Below, piece after piece: positions 32,501 through 42,049 of a stretch of DNA of 64,000 nucleotides. The position numbers and the translations under genes were made by a program. Source of the DNA: Saussurea involucrata (taxonomy: Eukaryota > Streptophyta > Magnoliopsida > Asterales > Asteraceae); contig CM066313.1 in assembly GCA_033807775.1 (NCBI GenBank), positions 63,596,484 through 63,660,483 of the forward strand, written 5' to 3'. The notes under the pieces are model-generated. The model ran no database searches, was not told the origin of the DNA, and saw only the letters and a program-made list of their open reading frames with translations. Position 1 is the first letter of the stretch. Each line of letters begins with the position of its first letter.

Positions 32501-34198
32501 GATATGACTTCTATTGAATGTTGAGGGGTTTGACGTTGAGTGTCAAAACTTGAATGAGGTGGTGAAATTTCTTTTGTTATGCGCAGAACCTCTGTAGTCT
32601 TACTTTGAATGTTCCGATCCAACGGTTCTCCGATCCATCCTGATGGATCTATGGTGTGAGCTATGTCTGGATGGTTGAGGAAGGCATTAAAATCTCCCTG
32701 TTGATCTGTATAGGTTATTGGGGAGGGAGGTTGCAGAGGTTTAATCTGATCTTTCTCTTCCTGTTCATCTTCCTCTGTAATGACTTGTAGAGGTGATGTG
32801 GGTTTCTTCTTCTTTGACTTCCTCTTCTTTGGCTTAGGGGCTCTCTCTTCTGTTGATTTGGTTTTTCGTTTCTTTTGTTTTGGAGGGGAGGGAGGTGCAG
32901 AGGATCTTGTTTCTGTAGCATGTGGTGGAGAAGAGGGTTGAGCTGCAGAGGTTGTAGATTCCTCTGTTGGTTTCCTTTTCTTGCTCTTCTTTTGAGGTGT
33001 TGTTGTAGAGGTTTTTCTCTTGGGTGAAGAGAGGTATATGCTTTCTCTTTGGGCTTTGAACCGGTCTTGTACTGAATGATGTTTTTCTAAAGCTCTGGCC
33101 CATTCTTCTTCTGTCATCCTCTCTACTATATCTAAATTTAAGGGGGATCCTAGACGCGGGGGTGTCACAGGACTTGGTTCTGGAGTCCTGTGGGCGTGTA
33201 TATGACAGAAGGTTCTTCGACATAGGTCTGCAGTGGGGATAGTTGTCTTCATGCTCTGTAGGAGTATTTTTGTTCATGGGATAAAGTTTTACAGTTGGCC
33301 CTTCCATTGGCCATTTCTCCATTAGAAGTAGAGGCTCGAATATGACTCCTAGAATTCTCTGATATTGCAGAGGTGACAGATACCCTAGTGTGTTCTTTTT
33401 GGCCTTTTGGATTGCAAGCTTTCTGTCGATCGTATTTACTATCTCCTGCATCATGATGGTGGCAAAATAAAGTGGAAGATCGTAATAGATCCCATACATG
33501 ATGGTCAGGATCTGGTGTGAGCTCTGGTCAGGGTTGCTAGTTTTCCCTGTTAGACAACGATTCAGGATGGAGAAGAGGGTATTCCACAGAGGTGGTAGCC
33601 TGCCTCTGCGGAAATCAGTGCGTTTCCTTAGGGTTGTGTTATACCCTAACATCTCTACAAATCGACAGAGCTCTTCGTCCGTCGGAACCTCAGCATATTT
33701 CTTTATTCCAAGTAGACCTCTGGTTGGCAGGTTAAACTCAAGCGAGAACATAGTTTCTGTTGAACATGAGTTCGAGGTATTCAGATTTGTCTGGCTTCAA
33801 AATATAGCCCTTTATCAGAGAATAATCTGAATCAAATCGGCAACTTTCCCAAAATTGATTCAGATATCGAGCACGGATTTTGGTTGAGGTTTTGGAAAGA
33901 AGGGGGTATAGGATATGGTTTTCCATGATGTTTAGGAGAAGGGCATGGGCTTCGCCGAAGGCTGTTGATGAGGGCACCAGGTAGCAGTTGTTGGATTTTA
34001 ATGGAAGAACATCCTCAAAATGTTCTTTGTTCAGAAAATGTTGAAGGTTGGTGGTTGGTGCAAAATTTGCAGAGTCGCCGGAGTTTTCTGTTTCTGCATT
34101 TACGGCGATGTTTGGGTTGTGAGAGTGCTCTGAATGTACTGGGATTGTTGAGGAGAGTTCGCCGGAGAGTTCTGAGCAGCGTGGGAACTGGAAGCCAT
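29531..34198 (-). pseudogene. Element C ORF3 (Sirevirus third gene)
   Basis: The chosen start is ATG at 34198 (MASSSHAAQ), about 90 nt downstream of a TATA box. Frameshifts lie within the first 30 codons, near 33745 and near 33250-33330, and a break separates 32239 from 32155. The rest, 32155-29531, is one open frame of 874 codons. The N-terminal domain (33977-33250) has FNLPTRGLLGIKKY and LPPLWNTLFSILNRCL. A Lys-rich patch (KKSKKRK, KPKKRKSKKKK) and a Ser/Thr/Pro-rich part follow. Next come a coiled coil (STEVQQALSKMM region) and a long low-complexity segment with a DHPEGEKEREKQR motif. The C-terminal domain (YCKFSQTRTFPKIRYNIYK, FSDADIRNLNPYDL, PRYGLVYKD) ends at a stop at 29531. No membrane segment is seen. 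Function unknown. Confidence 0.75.
31017..31030 (-). promoter_or_regulatory. Polypurine-tract-like stretch inside ORF3 of C
   Basis: On the minus strand CCTGAGGGGGAGAA encodes the HPEGEK motif. The same 14-mer is in F (53824-53837), and a one-base variant of its core is in E (57599-57611). It matches the true polypurine tracts of these elements. Whether it primes plus-strand synthesis is inference. Confidence 0.45.
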
Positions 34199-34288
34199 TT
34201 TTGCAAAGAAGAATGAAGGTTTGAGAATAGCTGCAGGTTCGCCGGAGAAGAGAGTAAGTAAAGTTTTTGTGAGGAAAGGTAACGTGGG

Positions 34289-34295
34289 TTTTATA
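34289..34295 (-). promoter_or_regulatory. Candidate internal TATA box for element C ORF3
   Basis: TATAAAA on the minus strand, 91 bp upstream of ATG 34198, precedes a CT-rich leader (CTTACTCTCTTCTCCGGCG). There is no obvious intron between it and the ATG, unlike in A and E. Confidence 0.45.
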
Positions 34296-34299
34296 CTGA

Positions 34300-35634
34300 G
34301 TATGTAACCGTAGAATCTGAAAGGGTTAATATTTTGAGGTAAATAATATTTGGGGTCCGCACGTGAGTGGTTACGGCGGGTTCAACTTTCCAGAGGCACG
34401 TACTCCATGTAGGTCCAATGAAAAGATGGCACGTCATCTGTGTCAGTTATGACGAGACGTCGTGGGCGCCCTTATTAAATGCTAGGCGTGTGGGCCTCTT
34501 TAACTCCACATGATTCTCACTCGCAAAAAAAGTTACCGTTAACGTTACTGTTACAGAAATGCCCAAAGTAAAAACTGACAGAGGCTCTGAGATTTGAAAA
34601 CTTTGTTTTTCTTGCCTCTGTAGGTTGTACCTTCACAAAAAATGGTTGAAAAGTCCATGGAGAGGATCGATAAATTATTAGCATAGAAACTCCTTTACAG
34701 AGGTTTTTGGACCCCTGTCAGAGCCAGCATAGGCTCTGAGACAAGAAATTTCTCATATCTAACAATTTATAAACATTTTTGATCATCCAATGTTTTTGAT
34801 TGTTTTTAACAATATTTTTAGGACCTGTTTGAAAGCTGGTGTCCTAGAAAATTGTTTTTTTTAAAAAGGTTTTGTGCAGTAAAAAGTCTTTTAAAACAAG
34901 TGTTGGTCTACAAAAGTTCTATCTTGTGGAGAGAACTCTGTAACTAATGACTTCTGTTGCAGTGTATTTGTACGCGATGATTCTTTTTGAAATTGATACC
35001 TAAGGTGATTGACAGAGTTTCCAAGATTATTGATTTATGATCAGAGCTTTTGCCTGCAGAACCTCTGTTGTATTCAGCAGAGGCTCTGTGACCTTAAATT
35101 TCTAATAATGGAAAACTCAATATTCTTTTTGATCAAATTTCATTTGGAATGTTTTTAATAATGTTTCTAGAACATATTTAGAAATTAGTGTCCTAGAAAG
35201 TTATTTTCAAAAAGAATTTGTACGAGATACCAACCTTTTTGTTCTTCTTTGTCCGGTAAAGTTCTTCTCTTCTTTTGATGTCGTTTCTTCCTTTGCTCCC
35301 CCTTGATTTATAAATCTCTGTAGATTAAGCAAGGTCTCCTTTTGCTCCCCCTTGATCTAATCAACCTCTGTAGATCAAGTAGTTCTCCTTCTGCTCCCCC
35401 TTGACCTATGCTTGGTTCAATGATCAGAAGTAATGTATATAACCTAGGTCAAGTGTATCAGAGGTTCTGTAAGGATTGTCAGAGTTTCTGAGGAGTCCTA
35501 TAGAAGCTCTGTTGTCTTCAGATTTGAGATTTTAGAATTTACATACAAAAGCAAATTATTTACTGAGAAAGAAAAAAAATAACAACAACAAAAAACTTAT
35601 TATTTTAATAATTTAAAAAAAATCATATATATTT
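34300..35634 (-). other. Non-coding spacer between pol and ORF3 of element C
   Basis: I see no gene. It contains an imperfect tandem duplication with a period of about 360 bp (34720-34870 against 35080-35220, both with GGTGTCCTAGAAA or AGTGTCCTAGAAA). It also contains an array of three polypurine-like tracts at exact 49-bp spacing (35295, 35344, 35393). CAGAGG and CTCTGT words are very dense. Confidence 0.75.
35295..35402 (-). repeat. Array of three polypurine-like tracts, 49-bp period
   Basis: GCTCCCCCTT on the plus strand (AAGGGGGAGC on the element strand) occurs at 35295, 35344 and 35393. The sequence between copies also repeats (GATTTATAAA or GATCTAATCA, then CTCTGTAGAT). Multiple polypurine tracts are a described feature of Sireviruses. 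Confidence 0.85.
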
Positions 35635-37626
35635 TTATAATGAAGATAAGATACTTACAGAGGTTAACTCATATTTATCATTCCTAATTTTACCCACCAA
35701 GTAAAGGAATCTTTTCTCATCAAGTGCCTTGGTGAATAAATCAGCAAGCTGAAATTCTATTGGTACAAAATGCATCTCGATGGTTTGGTTTTCAACATGA
35801 TACTTCAGAAAGTGATACCTGATATCTATGTTCTTTGTCTTTGAATGCTGTACTGGATTTGCAGAGATGGCAATTGCACTTTTGGAATCACAGAAGATGG
35901 GAATTTTGTAGATGATGTGACCAAAGTCTTTCAGCTGTGTTTTCATCCACAGAACTTGAGAGCAACAGCTAGCAGCAGCAACGTATTCAACTTCTACCGT
36001 AGATGTTGAGACACAATTCTGTGTCTTTGAAGTCCAGCTTACTAATTTCCCACCTAGGAATTGACAACTCCCAGAGGTACTCTTTCTGTCGAGTTTACAT
36101 CCTCCATAATCTGAATCTGTGTATACCTTTAGTCCAAAACCAGAGTTCTATGGATACCAGAGGCCAAGATTTTTGGTCTCTATGAGGTATCTGAAGATTC
36201 TCTTTACAACAATATAATGTGACTTCTTAGGATTAGCTTGATATCTTGCACAAAGGCATGTGGCATGCATTATGTCAGGTCTACTGGCTGTTAAGTATAA
36301 TAAAGACCCAATCATTCCTCTGTAAAGCGTGCACTCGACAGAGATGCCATTTGGATCTGAAAATAGTTTATTTCCAGTGGCCATTGGGGTTTTCATGACA
36401 GAGGCATCAGAGAGGCTATATTTTTCAAGTATGTCAGAGACATATTTTGATTGGTTTATGAAAATTCCTTCTGATGTTTGTTTGACTTGAAGTCCGAGGA
36501 AAAAGGTTAATTCTCCCATCATACTCATTTCAAACTTACTCTGCATGAGCTTTTCAAAATCTTTACATTTTTGTGCATTAGTAGACCCAAAAATAATGTC
36601 ATATATATATATTTGTACAAGAATAAGCTCATTTCCTTCTCCTTTAAAGAACAGAGTTGTATCAATGGTACCTATTTTGTAGTCGTTATTGAGAAGAAAG
36701 GTAGAAAGTCTTTCGTACCATGCTCTTGGAGCCTGTTTCAGTCCATATAGAGATTTGTCGAGGTAATAGACATTCCTTGGGTACTTTGAGCTTTCAAACC
36801 CTGGTGGTTGTTGGACGTATACTTCTTCTTGAATTTCACCATTGAGAAAAGCAGATTTTACATCCATTTGATATACTTTAAAACCTCTGTGGGCTGCGAA
36901 GGCTAAGAAAATTCTTATTGCTTCGAGCCGTGCAACAGGGGCAAAAGTTTCATCGTAATCTATGCCCTCTTCTTGGCGATATCCCTTGGCCACCAGTCTT
37001 GCTTTGTTTCGAATGATCACTCCATCCTCATCCTTTTTGTTTCTGAAGACCCACTTAGTCCCTGTGGCCTGTTTTCCTCGTGGCAGAGGTACTAGAGTCC
37101 AGACCTTGTTTCGTTCAAACTGCAGAAGCTCTTCTTGCATAGCATCCACCCAGTTTGGGTCTTCCAGGGCTTCAGAGATCTTTTTCGGTTCGATCACACT
37201 AATAAAGTTGGTAAAGAAACAAAAATTTGCAGAAGCTGATCTTGTTTTTACCTTATCAGTGGGATTACCGATAATTTGGCTTGGAGGATGGCTTGGAGGA
37301 TGGCTTTTTGTCCATTGAGTTGTTCGTGGAAGATGATCATTTGAGTCATCAAGTTGAACTTCTATGGTTGAAGTGGTTGAAGGTTCTGCCCATGTGTTTA
37401 GTTCAACTTTTGTAGGAATGGGTATCAAAGTTGGAATTTCCTTCTCTGTAGGCATTGTGGTTTCATCTTCACTTCCCTCTAGTGTTTCTTCCTCTGTTGG
37501 ATTTGTTAGTATTTGGATTACCTCTGTTGTTGAATCTTTTGTTGTATCTTCTGTTTGATTTTCAGTACATGTAGTAGTTGCAGAAGAGGATGAGGTATTA
37601 AATGGACCAGACAGATAGATACTTAC
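35635..37626 (-). pseudogene. Element C pol: RT and RNase H
   Basis: RT runs from the linker SASANFCFFTNFISVIEPKK through WTLVPLPRGKQATGTKWVF, RLVAKGYRQEEGIDYDETFA, MDVKSAFLNGEIQEEVYV and YGLKQAPRAWYERL. The catalytic box reads QIYIYDIIFG at about 36592-36621, where relatives here (B, E) have YVDD, so the first catalytic Asp is lost. RNase H (YTDSDYGGCKLDRKST, CDSKSAIAI, LADLFTKALDEK) ends at 35635. A TAG at 36148-36150 (after LGLWYP) interrupts an otherwise continuous frame. Confidence 0.92.
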
Positions 37627-39087
37627 TTAGTTTACAGTAGGTGATTCTGCAGAGGTTCTGTTGGTTCTGGCAGAGGGATCGACATCGTCGTTGAGCATTT
37701 CTTGAAATAGAAGACTTAAATCTCTATTTGTTTTTGAGATGCCAGAGGATTCCTTGTTTAGCCCGAGTTCTGAACCTTGTTTTTCAGAAGTCTTTTGGAA
37801 TGAGTCATCAAAGGACACATTGATGCTTTCTACTATTGTGCGCGATTTCAGAAGGTAAACTCTGTAGGCTTTGGAAGCGGCAGAATACCAGATGAACTTG
37901 CCTTGGTCAGCCTTTTCTTCAAACTTTCCTCTTGAGTCTCTGTCGTTTAAGACAAAGCATTTGCATCCAAACACATGGAGAAACTTGATGTTTGGTCGCC
38001 GTTTGTTGATCAATTCATAAGGAGTTTTGATGTGTCTTTTCACGATTGTTGAACGATTTTGGGTATAGCAAGCAGTTGAAATTGCTTCTGCCCAAAACGT
38101 CATTGGTAATCCGCATGCAGAAAGCATGGTTCTTGCAGCCTCCACGAGCGTGCGGTTCTTTCGTTCGACCACGCCATTCTATTGTGGGGTGCGAGCGGCA
38201 GAGAAGTTCTGGGATATTCCTTCTTCTGTGAGATAGGCTTCAATGACAGAGTTTTTGAATTCTGTGCCATTATCACTTCGTAACTTCAGAATTCTGCACT
38301 CATAAAGAACTTGGATTCTTTTCATTAGATTAATCAGGATGCATGGAACATCTGATTTCTTTCTGACAAATTTAACCCATGTAAATCGTGAATACTCATC
38401 AATTAAGACAAGTATATATTTCTTGCCACCTAGGCTCTGTATAGCTATTGGACCACAGAGGTCAACGTGAAGCATGTACAGAGGCCTAGGACAAGACACA
38501 TCAGTTTTGCCTATGTGGGAAGCTCTTTTGATTTTTCCCATTTCACAGGCGGAACATAAATGATCCTTATTAAATTTAACAATAGGTAAACCGTTGACTA
38601 GATCAAGTTTTACCAGTTTATCTAGATTATGAAAGTTTAAATGACAAAACCTGTTATGCCATAGCGAGGCTTCTTTACTCTTGCTTGCAACAAGACAAAT
38701 GTTGTCCTTGTTTTTGGCATTGAAGTTCGTTAGATACAGATCACCTTTTCTTTTGGCTTGCAGAAGTTCTATTCCGGTGTATTCACTTAGTAGAGAGCAA
38801 AATGTTCTCTTGAACAGTACATCGAATCTTGTGTCACAAAGTTGGCTGACACTGAGTAGGTTATGTTTTAGGCCATCCACATATGCAACTTTGTGTACGG
38901 TGATATTTTCTTTCTTTATGACTCCATAGCCTTTAATATGCCCCTTTTTGTTGTCTCCAAAAGTCACTGATCCACCATCTTGTTTTTCTTGGTATATGGA
39001 TAGAAGATTTCTGTTACCAATCATGTGCCTTGAGCATTCAGAGTCTAGATACCATATTGGCACATACTGCTTCTGCAAGACAATCAC
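37627..39087 (-). pseudogene. Element C pol: protease and integrase
   Basis: Protease is recognised by IWYLDSECSRHMIGN, where the catalytic DSG reads DSE. Pre-integrase follows (LWHNRFCHLNFHNL, LCSACEMGK). The integrase core has DLCGPIAIQSLGGKKY, LRSDNGTEFKNS and NGVVERKNRTLVEAA. A TAG at 38176-38178 sits in the TPQ-NGV block and a TAA at 37627 ends the integrase tail; both lie in the same frame as RT downstream. The frame starts -1 relative to the end of gag. Confidence 0.9.
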
Positions 39088-40612
39088 AGAGTTTTAGGTA
39101 CCCATATCCATATGGGTCCAGTTTCGTCAGAATTTTTCAAGTTTGCTTTAGCATTCTTGAAATACATTTTATCTTTTGTCGAAGAATCAGTTTGTTTCTC
39201 TTTAACATTTGATTTAGGTGCAGAGAGAAAACAATTTGAGCTACAGAAATGATTATTCAGTTTGAACATAAGATCAAAGCAATGACAGTATAGAACATCA
39301 GAAGTGATTTGCTTGAAATTTTCATTGAAAGCTTTAAACTGGGCCACAGAGGCATTACATTCTATTCTAGCATATGGCTTCCTATTACAAGAAGATTTAT
39401 GTAGATTAGATTGTTGGCAAAAATCTTTGTTTGTAGCAGCCTTCTGTGAGTCCCTTCTGTGGTGAACTTCTGCTGATTTCACTGCCACAGAAGAAAAAGG
39501 TTTGTTAGGTTTTGGCCATTTACCCTTTTGTTGCCATGTTGGTTTCTCTTTAATTTTTAAGGGTTTTAATAACTTTGAATCTTTTGGATTTTGAGTGGAC
39601 ATTAACTTCTGTCTTTTGAAAATTTCAAGCTCAATAGAGGTTTTGGCTTGTATGCACATATCCAAAAAGTCTGGACAGATTGGAATTTCAGTGATTTTCT
39701 CCTTTGGAGGAATAGTTCTGTTAAGAACTTCAGAGGTTTGTTTAATAACCTTCGAGTCACAAGGAACCTTTTCTATTCTTTCAGTCTCTGATTCGTCAGA
39801 TGATGAATCATCCTCATATACAGAGGTTGAGTCATCAATATTTCTTTCGACAGAGGCTGGACTTTCCGAGCTGTGTCATACTTGCTTTCTTCATCTGAAA
39901 AATTACTTTCTAAGTCAACAGATGTGTCTGATAAGATCTCTTTAGAGAGTTTTTGATTTGTAGAAGGTGTACATAGATTTTTCAAAATATCTATTTTCCC
40001 GATTTCCATTATTTCTTTTTCAATTATATTTCTTAGTTTTTCTTCTGTAAAGATTGGTTTGAACTCAAGTGCTTCTGCAGATAATTTCTTTTCAGAATCT
40101 ATTGTGCAGACAAAAGCAACTTGAGTTTGAGTCTCTGGTTTTCCAAACTTGAAGATTCCTATCTGATCTTGAGTTTTCCGATATCTCTTCGGTTTGGATC
40201 TTCTTTTGACAGAGGTTGAAGGTGATAAATCTGTGTTTTCAAACCACACATTTATCATCTTCATGGGTTTCCTTAAGTGAGGTTCCCCGGAGACTTTTAC
40301 TCTCTTACTTACAGAGATTAAGTTTGGAAAATTAGGTTTGTTGATTTTTCCTACAGCAAATAGAGATGACAGAGGTTTATTCTTTTTGTTTTCTGTACCT
40401 TGATTAATATCACCGTACCCAATACCTCGTCTTCCTATTTGAGTATTTATTTTCTCATACACCTTTTGTGCATCACGATAATTTTTAATTAAAACATCTC
40501 TTCTAAGCAGATCTTGCCAAAGGACTTCTCTTTCCTTTTGAAAATATTCCTTAATAGCTAAAATGTTTAGTCTGTCGCTCTTAGAATCTGAAAGTTCTTT
40601 TGTTTTGGATTT
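39084..40612 (-). pseudogene. Element C gag, distal part
   Basis: It starts right after the D insertion with SKTKELSDSKSDRLNILAIK. It is charged and low-complexity, with coiled-coil-like and Lys-rich stretches. A frameshift lies near 39870. The distal segment ends in GPIWIWVPKTL followed by TGA at 39084-39086, the same gag-terminal block as in B and D. The ORF that appears to begin at 40858 is an artefact: its first 80 or so residues are the LTR of D read backwards. Confidence 0.8.
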
Positions 40613-40888
40613 TGTTAGAGCATTATTGTATTCAAGATTTACTGTAAAGTCAATGTACTGTATGAGTCTATACAGTATTGTGAATGCCTTTATACCTTGT
40701 ATGTCATGGGTATAAATAGGCTTGTCTAGACCATTTGTTAGTAACACTTCAAAACACTTTAGAAAGCTTTTGTAATCTTTAAGAAACCATTTGTAATCCT
40801 TTGAGCTTAATACATGGATGACATATTTGATCTCTAGATTCTCTCTCACTACATTCATATCTTATTGCTAGAGATTTGGGATTTATCA
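40613..40888 (+). repeat. 5' LTR of element D
   Basis: TGTTAGAGC to GATTTATCA, with a TATA box (TATAAATA) at 40713-40720. The only difference from the 3' LTR is near 40831 (GATCTC against GCTCTC). It is very short for a copia LTR. Confidence 0.96.
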
Positions 40889-40890
40889 AT

Positions 40891-40902
40891 TGGTATCAGA
40901 GC
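40891..40902 (+). promoter_or_regulatory. Primer binding site of element D
   Basis: TGGTATCAGAGC, complementary to initiator tRNA-Met, two bases after the 5' LTR. Confidence 0.93.
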
Positions 40903-41309
40903 TAAACAGAAGATTCAAGCAGATCGAAGACCAAATTGAAGAATTTTTACACTAAAGCTGAAGAATTCGGATTGGGTGTTCATCACTATTCATCTGATTT
41001 TTTTAAATTTTGATCTTTTGAATCAATTTCTTGCATCACTGAACTCGGAATTGATTACTGATCATCTTTAATTTTTGGATCAACATCAAAAACTGCACAG
41101 AATCGACAGATCTGATCAATTTTTGAAGTTTTTTAAAAAAAGTTCAAAATCACTGTTTGGATCTTAATCTGGTTAAATTGTCCGAATTGTGAATCGTGAT
41201 TAACATGAAAAGTGTGCGGATTTGAATTACGAGCATTTTGATATAAGATTCATCAAAATTGATCAAGAATTGAAAGAGATATGGCAAATTAAGTGATTCT
41301 GAAGTTCGA

Positions 41310-41910
41310 AGTGGTGAATTCGGATCATTCTTGGTGAATTCGGATCATTCAAAGAGAATTCGGAACATTCATAGAGAATTCGGATTGTTCTTGGCATCAT
41401 AAATGTAGAATTCGACTCAAGAAGAATTCGAATTCATAGAATTCGAATCCTATTAGATTCGAATTGTAGAGAATTCGAACCCTTGTGGATTCGAATTGGA
41501 TGAATTCGAACCTTTATGGATTCGAATTGGATGAATTCGAACCCTTATGGATTCGAATTGGTTGAATTCGAACCTAAGTACATTCGAATTGAGTGAATTC
41601 GAACCAAGTTAAGTCCGAATTGGGTGAATTCGAATCCTTCTTCATCCGAATTCATTGAATTCGAACCCTTATTCATCCGAATTCAGTGAATTCGAACCCT
41701 TCTTCATCCGAATTCAGTGAATTCGAACCCTTCTTCATCCGAATTCAGTGAATTCGAACCCTTCTTCATCCGAATTCATTGAATTCGAACCCTTCTTCAT
41801 CCGAATTCATTGAATTCGAACCCTTCTTCATCCGAATTCATTGAATTCGAACCCTTATACATCCGAATTCATTGAATTCGAACCCTTATACATTCGAATT
41901 CATTGATTTA
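41310..41910 (+). repeat. GAATTC minisatellite in the leader of element D
   Basis: From 41310 units with GAATTCGGA lead into about fifteen tandem units of 30-31 bp (41410-41910), each with GAATTCGAACCCTT and a CCGAATTC or TTCGAAT half. Both GAATTC and ATTCGAAT are palindromes, so each unit can fold. It lies in the untranslated leader between the primer site and the gene. An A/T homopolymer run (41909-41927) follows. Confidence 0.9.
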
Positions 41911-42049
41911 AAAAAAAAAAAAATTTTTTCTATAGTGTATTTCATACACTGTAAGAGCTTTTCAAGAAAAAATTTTATATATTTTTTTGTGTATTTTCAT
42001 ACACTGTCGGCTTGATCTTCTGAACGATCAATTTCTAGCAATATTCAAA

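Noticed and set aside
39773..40858. 361-residue minus-strand ORF beginning MNVVRENLE
   Set aside because: Its first 80 or so residues are the 5' LTR of D read backwards, joined by insertion to gag of C. The same LTR peptide recurs at 46419-46147. It is not a natural protein.
41310..41910. CRISPR-like array
   Set aside because: Regular repeats are present, but the spacers are themselves repeated, the units are diverged tandem copies, and the context is a plant retrotransposon leader. It is a minisatellite.
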